Shown here in pieces: positions 9,257 through 17,922 of a stretch of DNA of 64,000 nt. A program made the translations under genes and the position numbers. Each line of letters opens with the position of its first letter. Position 1 is the stretch's first letter. Under the pieces are notes generated by a model. That model did not search any database, was not told the DNA's origin, and saw only the letters and a list, made by a program, of their open reading frames with translations. Origin of the DNA: CAYMPH01 sp964392365 (GTDB taxonomy: Bacteria > Spirochaetota > UBA4802 > UBA5550); contig CAYMPH010000019.1 in NCBI GenBank assembly GCA_964392365.1, positions 12,878 to 76,877 of the forward strand, read 5' to 3'.

Positions 9257-9268
9257 TTCTATCTCCGA

Positions 9269-9808
9269 TTAATCAAATTTAATAATTTCATAAGGCAATT
9301 CAAGCTCTTTACCTGTAGCAAGAGTAAGAAGAGCATTCCAGATCAGATCAGCTCTGGGAGGACAGCCTGGTAAAAAATATTCTATTTTTACTATATCCTG
9401 AATCGGGTAAACTTTATCCAGAATCATTGGTATTTCTTCATCATTCGGGATTATTTTATCATCAACTGTAACACAGTTAAGATATGCCTCATCAAGACAC
9501 TCCTTAAGCGGGATGCCATTTCTCATTGCAGGCAGACCGCCGGTAAAAGCACATTCGCCTACAGCTACGAGAATTTTACAATTTTTTCTGAATTCTTTCA
9601 GAAGATGCACATTTTCACTATTGCAGCATCCACCTTCAATAATTCCCACATCACACTGTTTTGTAAAAGTTTTTATATCATCAACAGGTGATTTATTAAA
9701 CTCAACAAGATCAATCAGATCAAGTATTCTTTCGTCTATATCAAGGAGCGACATGTGACAGCCGAAGCATCCAGCCAGAGACGTTGTTGCAATGACAGGT
9801 TTAGACAT
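9269..9808 (-). CDS. hoxY: NAD-reducing hydrogenase small subunit (HoxY type)
   Basis: Electron-transfer subunit carrying the proximal [4Fe-4S] cluster beside the Ni-Fe site. The ATG at 9808 is chosen because it has a strong GGAGGAATATA upstream; an in-frame TTG 15 nt earlier lies inside that ribosome-binding site. The protein is 179 residues, as in short HoxY proteins without a distal cluster domain. Candidate ligands are in SLAGCFGCHMS, GGCCNSE, VGECAFTGG and LPGCPPRAD. It lies between hoxU and hoxH. Confidence 0.93.
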   Translation of the reverse strand: MSKPVIATTSLAGCFGCHMSLLDIDERILDLIDLVEFNKSPVDDIKTFTKQCDVGIIEGGCCNSENVHLLKEFRKNCKILVAVGECAFTGGLPAMRNGIPLKECLDEAYLNCVTVDDKIIPNDEEIPMILDKVYPIQDIVKIEYFLPGCPPRADLIWNALLTLATGKELELPYEIIKFD

Positions 9809-9832
9809 TATATTCCTCCGCAATTTTCTTCA

Positions 9833-10525
9833 TTAATTCTCAATTTCACTACCTATAGGCTTATGATCATATTTTCTCTGACCGATTGGAACCACAAATC
9901 CAATTTCTTTTTTAATAATTGATCCAACAGGGCATAAATCCATGGCTTTTTTTGCCATATCATCTGTCAGCTCTTTTACAAGTTTCGGATCAACTGATAT
10001 GTGACTTTTTTCGCTTCTGTTTACAATTGCAAAAATATTTTTACCATCTTTAGTTTTAATTGCTCTTACGCATCTTCTGCACTGAATACATCTGTTATGT
10101 TCGATTAAAATTTTACCAAAGGCATCAATTTGTTTAAATGAATATAGAAATGAAAATCTAGGTACAAGCATCAAATATCTATATGCGAGAGCCTGAAGTT
10201 CGCAATTACCGCTCTTTTCGCATGATGGACAATAATGATTACCTTCAACAAAAAGCATTTCAACGATAGCTTTTCTCATATCATCAAGTTCAGCTGTTTT
10301 ATTTACTACTGCCATTCCTTCAGAAATTGGAGTTGTGCATGCTGCCATTTTTCTATCTGCTACAGTAACAGTACAAATCCGGCATGCTCCTGCAGGTTTA
10401 AGACCTTCAAAATGACAGAGGGTTGGAATATAAACTTTATTTGCAGCTGCTGCTTCAACTATAGTCTGTCCGGACTTACCGGTACATTCTTTCCCGTCTA
10501 TTGTAAAATTGATTGTATCGCTCAT
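9833..10525 (-). CDS. hoxU: Hydrogenase diaphorase subunit HoxU (NuoG-like)
   Basis: Iron-sulfur subunit that relays electrons between HoxY and the FMN of HoxF. The N-terminal plant-type [2Fe-2S] has Cys37, Cys48, Cys51 and Cys63. A NuoG-type His-Cys3 motif follows (GNHYCPSCEKSGNC), then a [4Fe-4S] motif CIQCRRCV with a fourth Cys in DLCPVGS. The 230-residue length matches HoxU. It starts 4 nt after the HoxF stop. Confidence 0.93.
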   Translation of the reverse strand: MSDTINFTIDGKECTGKSGQTIVEAAAANKVYIPTLCHFEGLKPAGACRICTVTVADRKMAACTTPISEGMAVVNKTAELDDMRKAIVEMLFVEGNHYCPSCEKSGNCELQALAYRYLMLVPRFSFLYSFKQIDAFGKILIEHNRCIQCRRCVRAIKTKDGKNIFAIVNRSEKSHISVDPKLVKELTDDMAKKAMDLCPVGSIIKKEIGFVVPIGQRKYDHKPIGSEIEN

Positions 10526-10529
10526 TAAA

Positions 10530-12326
10530 TCACTCCTCGATTGTGGGTTTTCGGCCTGAAACTTCGCAGTATTCTTTCACCGATCGGGATAAATCAAACT
10601 CAGTAACAAAATCATTCCCGGATTTTATTTTAGATTCATATAGTCCTCTGAAATTTTTAAGTGTTGAAACAACCGGATTCGGAGATGTTTGTCCAAGACC
10701 GCATCTGCTCATAGATTTTACAATCTTTGACCACTCTTCAATTTCTGCTAAATCTGCATTAGATGCTTTTCCTGACATGATTTTTTCAAGTTTGTTTTTG
10801 ATAATTACATTTCCTACTCTGCAAGGTACACACCATCCGCAGGATTCTTCTACAAAAAACTCCATAAAATTATGCGCTATTTCAAGAAGATTTCTATTTT
10901 TATTAAATAGAATCATCGAACCGCCTGTTGCAAGCTGATCGAAACATATATTTTTATTAAAATCAACAGCAGAAATGCACTGCCCTGAAGGACCGCCTAC
11001 CTGAACTGCTACAATATCTTTTGCTTTAGTCATTTCCAGAATCTGCTTAATTGTTGTTCCGAAGTCCACTTCATATACTCCAGGAAGATCACAATCACCA
11101 GAAACGCTGATTATTTTAGTGCCTGCTGACTGTGTAGTTCCGATTTTTTTAAACCAGTCAGAACCATTTGTTAATATTTTTGGTATACTTGCTAGAGTCT
11201 CAACATTATTAACAGAAGTTGGAAATCCCATGTAGCCATTCTGTACTGGGAATGGAGGTCTGTTTCTCGGCTCTCCTCTTTTTCCTTCAGCTGATTCAAT
11301 CAATGCTGATTCTTCACCGCAGATATATGCACCGGCACCAAATTTAATTTTAATATCGAAATTAAAACCCTGTTTGCCTCCTGCATTTTTACCGAGAATA
11401 TTTTTCTTTCTCATATCAGCAAGAACATGCTCGAGATGTGCACTTAAGTATCTGTATTCTGCTCTAACATAAATTATTCCTTCTTCAGCTCCAAAAGAAT
11501 AACCGCCTATTGCCATTCCCTCAAATACAAGTTGAGGATATTCTGTCAAAAGGACTCTATCCTTAAATGTACCGGGCTCGCCTTCATCTGCATTACAAAC
11601 TATATAATGCTTTTCACCTTTTGCTTTTCTGCAGAAATCCCACTTCATACCTGTAGGAAAACCTGCACCGCCTCTTCCTCTGAGGTTTGATTGCTTAATT
11701 TCAGTAATAACATCTTCCGGTGACTTCGATACAGCTTTTTTCAAACCTGCTCCGGATTCATAATCAGTAAATATTACTTTTCCGCTGTTTCTTATATTAT
11801 TGGATACCATTGATTTGATATTATCAGAAGAATTGGCTCCATCACCATATTTCTTTACCATATCAGGAAGGCTTTTCCCTGATTTCATCATTGCAGCAAT
11901 ATCTTTAACTTTTGCTGCTGTTAAGCTGGTAAAAATATGTCCATTTATAATTGCAGACGGCTCCTGGTCGTTCATGCCGATGCAGGAAGTATCATATAGA
12001 CCGATATTCCCATCCTTTGATGTAGACCCGAATTTACAACCTGTTTCATTTTCAAAAGAAGCAGCTATTTCCTTTCTGCCGAACATATATGAAACCGGAT
12101 TATTATTCAGATAAACAGCATATTTCCCAACCGGGTTTTTAGTGAAAAAATGATAAAACGAAACAACTCCCTCAACATCAACTGAAGAAATATTAAGACC
12201 TGATGCAATTTCAGAAATCGACTGGTCTGAAACGCAACCTTTTTCCACCTGTACTTCACGCAGGATATCGAGAAGGGCAGTTTTCTCATTCTTAAACTTT
12301 CCTAATATAGCATTTATTCCGCTCAT
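10530..12326 (-). CDS. hoxF: Hydrogenase diaphorase subunit HoxF (NuoE-NuoF fusion)
   Basis: NAD(H)- and FMN-binding subunit, 598 residues. Residues about 1-150 are a NuoE-like thioredoxin-fold domain. The rest is a NuoF-like domain with GRGGAGFPTG (NADH/FMN site), CNADEGEPGTF, GAGAYICGEESALIES and the C-terminal [4Fe-4S] motif ESCGWCVPCRVG with a distal Cys in RCGLGQ. In the NuoE-like part the four [2Fe-2S] Cys are not all present; I see only isolated Cys (GCKFG, TSCIG), so that cluster is probably absent or altered. First gene of the minus-strand hoxFUYH operon, with AGAGG before its ATG. Confidence 0.93.
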   Translation of the reverse strand: MSGINAILGKFKNEKTALLDILREVQVEKGCVSDQSISEIASGLNISSVDVEGVVSFYHFFTKNPVGKYAVYLNNNPVSYMFGRKEIAASFENETGCKFGSTSKDGNIGLYDTSCIGMNDQEPSAIINGHIFTSLTAAKVKDIAAMMKSGKSLPDMVKKYGDGANSSDNIKSMVSNNIRNSGKVIFTDYESGAGLKKAVSKSPEDVITEIKQSNLRGRGGAGFPTGMKWDFCRKAKGEKHYIVCNADEGEPGTFKDRVLLTEYPQLVFEGMAIGGYSFGAEEGIIYVRAEYRYLSAHLEHVLADMRKKNILGKNAGGKQGFNFDIKIKFGAGAYICGEESALIESAEGKRGEPRNRPPFPVQNGYMGFPTSVNNVETLASIPKILTNGSDWFKKIGTTQSAGTKIISVSGDCDLPGVYEVDFGTTIKQILEMTKAKDIVAVQVGGPSGQCISAVDFNKNICFDQLATGGSMILFNKNRNLLEIAHNFMEFFVEESCGWCVPCRVGNVIIKNKLEKIMSGKASNADLAEIEEWSKIVKSMSRCGLGQTSPNPVVSTLKNFRGLYESKIKSGNDFVTEFDLSRSVKEYCEVSGRKPTIEE

Positions 12327-12955
12327 AAAACCTCTGATAGATATTAAATTTTGCAGACAATATTAAAAAAAGATATTTAATCTAAAATAATTATTAAACA
12401 AAATCATTTAATATATCCATGTATTTATTAATAAATAATTAATTCAATTAAAAAAAATTTTTTTTAAAAAAATTATCTATTTTTCCCATATATGAGATTA
12501 TTTATGAATATATATAATGAAAAATTTATCATTTTCTCCTTTACAAACTCTATAATATGTTAATAAACAATAATAATCTGATTTATATATTAAAAAGATC
12601 TAAAACAAACTAAAGAAAAATTCAATAAATTTTTTTAAAATAATAAAACAAACCATATTTAAAAATTTGTTTATACTAAGTTATTATCACGCTAAAATTA
12701 TCTCCGAATAGCTCATTGATTATATGTATAGTAATTCTTGTTATAAAATCTTCCAGATCAAAAAATTTATCTACCATGTATTTATAATTATTTCTTCTAT
12801 ATATAATATATTTATCTTTAGATCATTTATATTTTTAAGTATTTATAAAAAAATAAGTTTGACATATATGAATACCTTCAAATCTCCTTAATACGAAATT
12901 GAATAACCTGATAAATCAGAAATTCATATTATAAAAAAATTAGGAGGCTTCAATA
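12327..12955. other. A+T-rich divergent intergenic region between hoxF and the OFA transporter
   Basis: About 630 nt with no open reading frame of note on either strand. It must contain the promoters of both the hydrogenase operon (minus) and the MFS gene (plus). A TTGACA lies at about 12858-12863, but I find no convincing -10 box at normal spacing. Long A/T tracts suggest a bent or protein-organised regulatory region. No riboswitch-like or repeat structure was recognised. Confidence 0.5.
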
Positions 12956-14185
12956 ATGTCTGAAGAAAAACTTTTTGGTATGGCGCCGGAAAAAGGGAGA
13001 TGGATTTTTGTACTTATTGGCTTCACCATTGATCTTTGTCTTGGCAGTGTTTATGCATACAGTATATTTAAAAAACCTGTTGAACAGGCTTTCAGCGTAA
13101 GTTCTTCACTTGGCAATTTACCGTTTATGATTTTCCTTGCCTTTTTTGCAATTACTATGTTTTTCGGCGGAAAAATGATGGAGAAACTCGGACCGAAAAA
13201 ACTTGCACTAATCGGCGGAGTGATAGTAGGACTAGGATGGATGTTATCAAGTTTTGCTACAAACATCGTGTTTCTCACACTCACCTATGGCGTTATTGCC
13301 GGCTCAGGAGTTGGTCTTGTATATGGAGTACCTGTAGCAATCGCAGGTAAATGGTTTCCAGACAGAACAGGTCTTGCAGTTGGTCTAATGCTTGCTGGAT
13401 TCGGCGGATCAGCTATTATTACAGGAAACCTTGCCAGCATGCTTATTCCCAGCGTAGGATTATTTTCAACATTTCTATATTTCGGAATCGCTTTTACGGC
13501 AATTCTTCTTCTTCTCGCTCTTCCATACCGATTTCCAGCTGCAGGTTGGAAGCCGGCCGGCTGGACACCAGCAACTGGCTCTTCAGCATTAGTTGATTAT
13601 ACTCCTGCAGAAATGACAAAAACTTCAACTTTCTGGGGACTCCTATTTGCCTATCTAATCGGCTGCACTGCAGGTCTAATGGCTATCGGGATTTCAAAAC
13701 CGGTTGGAAACGAGATAATAAAAATTGATAATGCAACTGCTGCATCTCTGGTCGGCATATTCGCAATATTTAATGCACTTGGCCGTCCTCTTTTCGGGCA
13801 ACTTACTGACAAAATAACACCAAAATGGGCTGCAGTAGTAAACCTCATAATTATTCTTGCAGTTTCTCTTATGATGCTGACAGCCGGCGAAGGAAGTTTT
13901 ATTGTATATGTTATTGCATTCGCAGGCTTCTGGCTATGTCTTGGCGGATGGCTGGCAATCGCTCCAACTGCAACAAAAACATTTTTCGGTATTAAAAACT
14001 ATGCAAGAAATTACGGAACTGTATTTTTCGCATATGGAATCGGTGCAATCGTCGGGGGCATCATCTCCGGACAGGCAAAAGACACTTTCGGTTCTTATAC
14101 AGTAGCTTTCTATCCTACTGCAGCTATGGCAGTAATAGGTCTTGTTCTGGTTTTAGCTTTTCTTAAGACACCTGTTAAAAAATAA
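12956..14185 (+). CDS. MFS transporter, OFA (oxalate/formate antiporter) family
   Basis: A 409-residue, 12-transmembrane major-facilitator protein. The N-terminal block IDLCLGSVYAYSIF, the GKWFPDRTGLAVG loop and the long Ala/Gly-rich helices are characteristic of the oxalate:formate antiporter family, whose members carry formate, oxalate, lactate or related monocarboxylates. A strong AGGAGG lies 9 nt before the ATG. It is divergent from the hydrogenase operon and alone in its unit. A role in moving a fermentation acid is reasonable; the substrate cannot be assigned. Confidence 0.88.
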   Translation: MSEEKLFGMAPEKGRWIFVLIGFTIDLCLGSVYAYSIFKKPVEQAFSVSSSLGNLPFMIFLAFFAITMFFGGKMMEKLGPKKLALIGGVIVGLGWMLSSFATNIVFLTLTYGVIAGSGVGLVYGVPVAIAGKWFPDRTGLAVGLMLAGFGGSAIITGNLASMLIPSVGLFSTFLYFGIAFTAILLLLALPYRFPAAGWKPAGWTPATGSSALVDYTPAEMTKTSTFWGLLFAYLIGCTAGLMAIGISKPVGNEIIKIDNATAASLVGIFAIFNALGRPLFGQLTDKITPKWAAVVNLIIILAVSLMMLTAGEGSFIVYVIAFAGFWLCLGGWLAIAPTATKTFFGIKNYARNYGTVFFAYGIGAIVGGIISGQAKDTFGSYTVAFYPTAAMAVIGLVLVLAFLKTPVKK

Positions 14186-14213
14186 ATTTATAATACTTTA
14201 CCTATTTCTATTT

Positions 14214-14253
14214 AACAAAACAAAGGCATCCGGAAGGATGCCTTTGTTTTGTT
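14214..14253 (+). terminator. Intrinsic terminator of the OFA transporter
   Basis: A perfect 18-bp stem (AACAAAACAAAGGCATCC and its complement) with a GGAA tetraloop. The 3' arm is T-rich, and the A-rich 5' arm gives a T-rich tail on the other strand. It can serve the transporter and the convergent gene at 14324. Confidence 0.85.
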
Positions 14254-14323
14254 AAATTTTATTAAAAGAAAATCTGATTAACTTTTTATAAAAATACAGA
14301 ATTTAATTAAATAATTACATTCA

Positions 14324-15337
14324 TCATAATCTGAAGACAAAATTCAGCCCCACTGAAACTGCGTCGGGCATTTTGGGTGCAGAAATATAATAATTATATC
14401 CTACACTCAGTTCAATTGCAAAAATTGATACCGGAAAAAACTGAAGAGCTAATCTCGGACTGATGTCAAAAAAAGCTATATATGCCGGTAAATTTGAATA
14501 ATTTGAATAGGTTCCTCCAAGAAAAGCTAAATCAACCATAAAAATTATATATTTCTTATAAACAGGTGTTGTGAAAGAAATAATTCCACCTCCTGATGCA
14601 ATAAACGGGCTGATACCGGCCGGTGGTGTCATTGGAAAAGCAAATTCACCGATTACACCAAATTTCATAAAATTTAAAAATTCCAGTTGAAATTTTGCGC
14701 CGACAAGGAAAGGATTTAACTGATAAACTGGTATACCGGCACCGTTCAACAATGGTGCAAACATTATTAAATATGATGTTTCAATTCCGAAATTAAATTT
14801 CAGATTATATTTACGCTCTTCTTTTTCTTTTAGTTCGTTATCCCATGAATTTTTTTCATCTGCTTTTATATCAGCTTTGGGAAAAGTAGCAGCAATTCTA
14901 TCGGAAAATAGAACCATCTTCTTTTTTATATCTGCTGCCGATTCTGATTCAAATTTTTCAGTGAAGCTCTTATCTCTCGATTTTGCATTGTAATACCCGA
15001 TTGTAAAGGAATACTTTTTTTCATTTTTTAATATCAATCCAAAAAGGATAACATCCGCTTTAAGAACCGATGCTGATTCAGAGGCACATTCGTTATCAAC
15101 ACATCCTAATGCGTTAAATTTCTCTGCATTAAAATATTTCATCATTGTTTCTCTGTTCATTAAAACAGCATTTTTTTTGCTATTAAGCTCTTTTCTTAAA
15201 TATTCTGAAAAATCAGCAAACTCGGCGTCTGATATTCCTGCTTTTTTAAAATCAAGCATAGCCATTTTTACAGTCTGAGCTGAGAGAATCCCGGCACAAT
15301 TAATTATTATCAGCATAGACAAAAATATTTTTTTCAT
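14324..15337 (-). CDS. Secreted CsgG-like/DUF2380-type protein with C-terminal barrel-like region
   Basis: A 337-residue exported protein. The Sec signal ends near ILSAQ. Residues about 22-150 (MAMLDFKKAGIS, then LMNRETMMKYF, then KADVILFGLILKN) look like the CsgG/TolB-N-type alpha/beta domain found in spirochaete and related envelope proteins; it has a Cys pair in GCVDNEC. After a charged linker, residues about 175-337 alternate Gly/aromatic strands and end NFVFRL, as an outer-membrane barrel would. Function unknown; a periplasmic sensor domain tethered to an outer-membrane barrel is an inference. Confidence 0.6.
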   Translation of the reverse strand: MKKIFLSMLIIINCAGILSAQTVKMAMLDFKKAGISDAEFADFSEYLRKELNSKKNAVLMNRETMMKYFNAEKFNALGCVDNECASESASVLKADVILFGLILKNEKKYSFTIGYYNAKSRDKSFTEKFESESAADIKKKMVLFSDRIAATFPKADIKADEKNSWDNELKEKEERKYNLKFNFGIETSYLIMFAPLLNGAGIPVYQLNPFLVGAKFQLEFLNFMKFGVIGEFAFPMTPPAGISPFIASGGGIISFTTPVYKKYIIFMVDLAFLGGTYSNYSNLPAYIAFFDISPRLALQFFPVSIFAIELSVGYNYYISAPKMPDAVSVGLNFVFRL

Positions 15338-15358
15338 ATTATACCTTCTTTAAAATTT

Positions 15359-16306
15359 TCAGAGTATATTTATTAACGGCTGATATTTTTTTTCTTTCAG
15401 GTCAAATTCAAATTCTTTTCTGCTGCCATCTCTGGATATTTCGCTTCCTTTGAATAAATCTGAAACAGATGCATTATCTTTAAGTTCAATTATTCCGTAT
15501 TCAATAAGTTTAAGAAAATAAGTTCTTATTACCCCAAAAGAAATTTTCTGAATATTTCTATCCTCATGATGTTCATGATCATACAAGCCAAGATTGACAT
15601 CAGCAATTTTATAATTTCCGAAACAGGCGTCAATATTTATGCCGGTTTCAACACCGTACATCTGCCAGAATGAAACCCTGTTGAAAAAATTCAGAGTACC
15701 GGCAACCTCTCCTGACAAAGGATATGCAAAATCTGAAAGCTTATTTAATTTTTCATGATCAATAACCGAAAACAGAGGCTGTGCAACAAATTTTTTCACC
15801 CTGCCCATTTCGCGCCAGAAACCGGCTTTGGCAAAATCATTGCCTTCAAGAACAGCTCCGGCAAGACCGGATATAAAATGCTCACCAAAATGATCCGGAG
15901 AGACATCCGAATCAAGGAAAAGTATGATGATATTTTCAGGATCACTTTTATCGGAATATTTTTTATTTATATAATAAAGAGCCCTGCGCATATCAGAACC
16001 CTTGCCTTTTTCATCTTCCATATCTGATACTGAATAAAAATTACAGATGAATATATCAGCGTCTGGATCAGCTTTTAACGCATTTCTCTCAGTTGCTTCT
16101 TCGTCATTTCCGGTTCTTCTATGCGATAGAATAATCCTGTCTATCACATGACCTAGTTTTTTTTTCAACAGACTGATTTTATCAAATATCAGATCAGATT
16201 CTCTTTCTCCAAAAGTTGAAAATACAGCAAAAATTTTTTTACCGTTTTTTAAATTACTGATTTTGGTTTCAGAAAACTCACACGCTTCGTATGTTTTAAA
16301 ACTCAT
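15359..16306 (-). CDS. GpgS-like glycosyltransferase (glucosyl-3-phosphoglycerate synthase family, GT81)
   Basis: A GT-A fold glycosyltransferase of about 315 residues. Family motifs are the nucleotide-sugar entry region FAVFSTFGER, EDEKGKGSDMRRAL (the GKG loop), FLDSDVSPDHF with the metal-binding DSD, and QPLFSV with YPLSGEVAG. These resemble glucosyl-3-phosphoglycerate and mannosyl-3-phosphoglycerate synthases, which make glucosyl- or mannosylglycerate solutes or start methylglucose polysaccharides. The ATG at 16306 has AGGGGA upstream. It stands alone on the minus strand between the two envelope proteins, with no phosphatase partner beside it. Donor and acceptor are not provable here. Confidence 0.7.
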   Translation of the reverse strand: MSFKTYEACEFSETKISNLKNGKKIFAVFSTFGERESDLIFDKISLLKKKLGHVIDRIILSHRRTGNDEEATERNALKADPDADIFICNFYSVSDMEDEKGKGSDMRRALYYINKKYSDKSDPENIIILFLDSDVSPDHFGEHFISGLAGAVLEGNDFAKAGFWREMGRVKKFVAQPLFSVIDHEKLNKLSDFAYPLSGEVAGTLNFFNRVSFWQMYGVETGINIDACFGNYKIADVNLGLYDHEHHEDRNIQKISFGVIRTYFLKLIEYGIIELKDNASVSDLFKGSEISRDGSRKEFEFDLKEKKYQPLINIL

Positions 16307-16325
16307 CAAATCCCCTGCTATTTAA

Positions 16326-16357
16326 ATATTTCAAGGGGCATTAGCCCCTTGAAATAT
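16326..16357 (-). terminator. Perfect hairpin between MORN and GpgS-like genes
   Basis: A 14-bp perfect stem (ATATTTCAAGGGGC and its complement) around an ATTA loop (TAAT on the minus strand), directly downstream of the minus-strand MORN gene. It has no strong T tract on the minus strand, so it is an attenuating or mRNA-stabilising hairpin if not a terminator. Confidence 0.65.
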
Positions 16358-16380
16358 CATTATGCTCTATTTTTTTATAC

Positions 16381-17241
16381 TTACTGACCTACATACTGAT
16401 TATCTTTAAATTTTCCGACAAATTTATTCCCTGTTGTATCGGTATATGTTCCCTGACCGTTCATTTTGCCATCAACCCAGTCTCCATCATATGTATTGCC
16501 TTTTGGATCTTTATAAAATCCTTTGCCATTTCTTTTGCCTGCTTTAAACTGTCCTTTATAATGACTTTTATTTGCATAGGTAAATGTACCGGCACCTTCC
16601 TGAGTATCATTTACCCATTCGCCTTCATATTTATTTCCATCTTTCCATGTAAAAACTCCGATTCCGTGCATTTTATCACTCTGCCAGTCTCCTGAATATA
16701 CACTCCCGTTTGAATATGAAAATATCCCTTTTCCGATTCTTTCGCCGTTCAGCCAATCTCCATCATATTTATTACCTTTAGCATCTGTAAAAACGCCTTT
16801 GCCGGATTTTTTATTTTTTACAAAATCGCCTGTATATTTTGAACCATTTGTAGATGTAAAGACCCCTTTGCCGTCACGAACATCATCTTTCCAGTCTCCG
16901 GCATATTTATCGCCATCAGTCCATTCCATTGTACCAAATCCGGTTTGTTTATTATTTACAAAACTGCCGGTGTACTTGTTGCCTTTTGCATCAGTAAAAA
17001 CGCCTTTACCTTCCATGATGCCATCTTTCCAATCACCATCATAAGTATTTTTATTAGGCCAGGAATACTTGCCTTTGCCGTTAAATTTTCCGCCTTTCCA
17101 CTGGCCTTCGTATTCTCCGCCTTTCTGCATTTTAAAAGTCCCTGTTCCATTTTCACAGTCACCTTTTACACATTCTGCATAAAGATTAAAAGATATTGAA
17201 AAGATAAAAGCAGATGCTAAAACAATAATAGACTTCTTCAT
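16381..17241 (-). CDS. Secreted MORN-repeat protein
   Basis: A 286-residue exported MORN protein. The signal peptide ends near NLYAEC, and the Cys after Ala-Glu plus a nearby CENGTG suggest a disulfide rather than a lipobox. It holds about 11 near-regular 23-residue repeats, such as YEGQWKGGKFNGKGKYSW and YDGDWKDGIMEGKGVFTD, several almost identical (GVFTDAKGNKY occurs twice), which shows recent internal duplication. A periplasmic or surface location is expected. Unrelated in context to the cytoplasmic MORN protein at 1057. Function unknown. Confidence 0.82.
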   Translation of the reverse strand: MKKSIIVLASAFIFSISFNLYAECVKGDCENGTGTFKMQKGGEYEGQWKGGKFNGKGKYSWPNKNTYDGDWKDGIMEGKGVFTDAKGNKYTGSFVNNKQTGFGTMEWTDGDKYAGDWKDDVRDGKGVFTSTNGSKYTGDFVKNKKSGKGVFTDAKGNKYDGDWLNGERIGKGIFSYSNGSVYSGDWQSDKMHGIGVFTWKDGNKYEGEWVNDTQEGAGTFTYANKSHYKGQFKAGKRNGKGFYKDPKGNTYDGDWVDGKMNGQGTYTDTTGNKFVGKFKDNQYVGQ

Positions 17242-17410
17242 AAAATTAAGACCTCCGGGAGTTGTTTATTGAATTAAATTATTACACAAAATCTTTAAAC
17301 AGCATTTTGAGTAAATTAAATATAAATTTAATAATTATAAATATCAGTTATATAGATAATTGTCAATTATTCTTTTATTTTAATTTTAAGATAAAAAATA
17401 TTATTTAAAC

Positions 17411-17439
17411 TTGACGCAATTAAAGTATTTTAGTATATT
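17411..17439 (+). promoter_or_regulatory. Sigma-70-type promoter of the HesB-like selenoprotein
   Basis: TTGACG at 17411-17416 and TATATT at 17434-17439, separated by 17 nt. AAGGAG lies about 7 nt before the ATG at 17466. Spacing and boxes are near consensus for the housekeeping sigma factor. Confidence 0.75.
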
Positions 17440-17465
17440 ATTAACAATATAAAAGGAGATATAAA

Positions 17466-17765
17466 ATGGGAGTACAAATAACTGAGATTGCAAAAGCTAA
17501 ACTTGCTGATATATTTAAGGAATCTGAACTTAAATCACCTGCATTAAGAATTGTTTTTAACGGTTTTGGCTGAGGCGGTCCGAATCTCGGACTGGCTCTG
17601 GAAGAGCTGGAAGATACAAAAGATTTCGTAATAAAAGATGATTTCAATGTTATACTTGATGAAAAAATGAAAGGGTATATAGAAACCGGTCCATCGGTTG
17701 TTGTTGATTTCAGAGAATCTGTATACGGTTCAGGTTTTATTATAAATACAGGCGGATCCTGTTAG
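17466..17765 (+). CDS. HesB-like selenoprotein (IscA/HesB family) with in-frame UGA
   Basis: A 99-residue protein read through a UGA at 17571-17573 (residue 36). It starts MGVQITEIAKAKL and continues ALRIVFNGFG-U-GGPNLGLALEEL, ending NTGGSC. Related HesB/IscA proteins have a Cys ligand for Fe-S clusters at the place of this U, and a family of HesB-like selenoproteins with Sec there is known. The frame on both sides of the UGA is intact and family-like, the gene has its own promoter and ribosome-binding site, and a 7-bp stem-loop begins 18 nt after the UGA. The C-terminal Cys is kept. A role in Fe-S or selenium redox chemistry is inferred; no partner is adjacent. Confidence 0.9.
17592..17610 (+). 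promoter_or_regulatory. Candidate bacterial SECIS stem-loop in the HesB-like gene
   Basis: CTGGCTC pairs with GAGCTGG (7 bp, two G-U) around the loop TGGAA. It begins 18 nt after the UGA at 17571. Bacterial SECIS elements lie in the coding sequence just after the UGA and expose G residues in the apical loop for SelB. The same 18-nt spacing, 7-bp stem and 5-nt loop recur in the peroxiredoxin gene at 37704-37722. Confidence 0.6.
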
Positions 17766-17820
17766 TGATTTTTAATTGAATCAATATTAGATTTATATTA
17801 CCCGGAAATTAAAAAAAGAT

Positions 17821-17884
17821 AATACGCAGAGATTACAAATAACAGTAAAAATATTTCTGCTGTTTTTTAAAACCTCTGCGTATT
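17821..17884. terminator. Bidirectional hairpin between the HesB selenoprotein and icd
   Basis: AATACGCAGAG at 17821 pairs with CTCTGCGTATT ending at 17884, enclosing a smaller AACAG/CTGTT stem. It lies between convergent genes, with A/T-rich flanks on both sides, so it can stop both transcripts. The ACGCAGAG arm resembles common dispersed inverted repeats, so a mobile origin is possible. Confidence 0.6.
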
Positions 17885-17922
17885 TTATATCTGCTTTATT
17901 TGCAGTTTATAAAATTTTAAAA

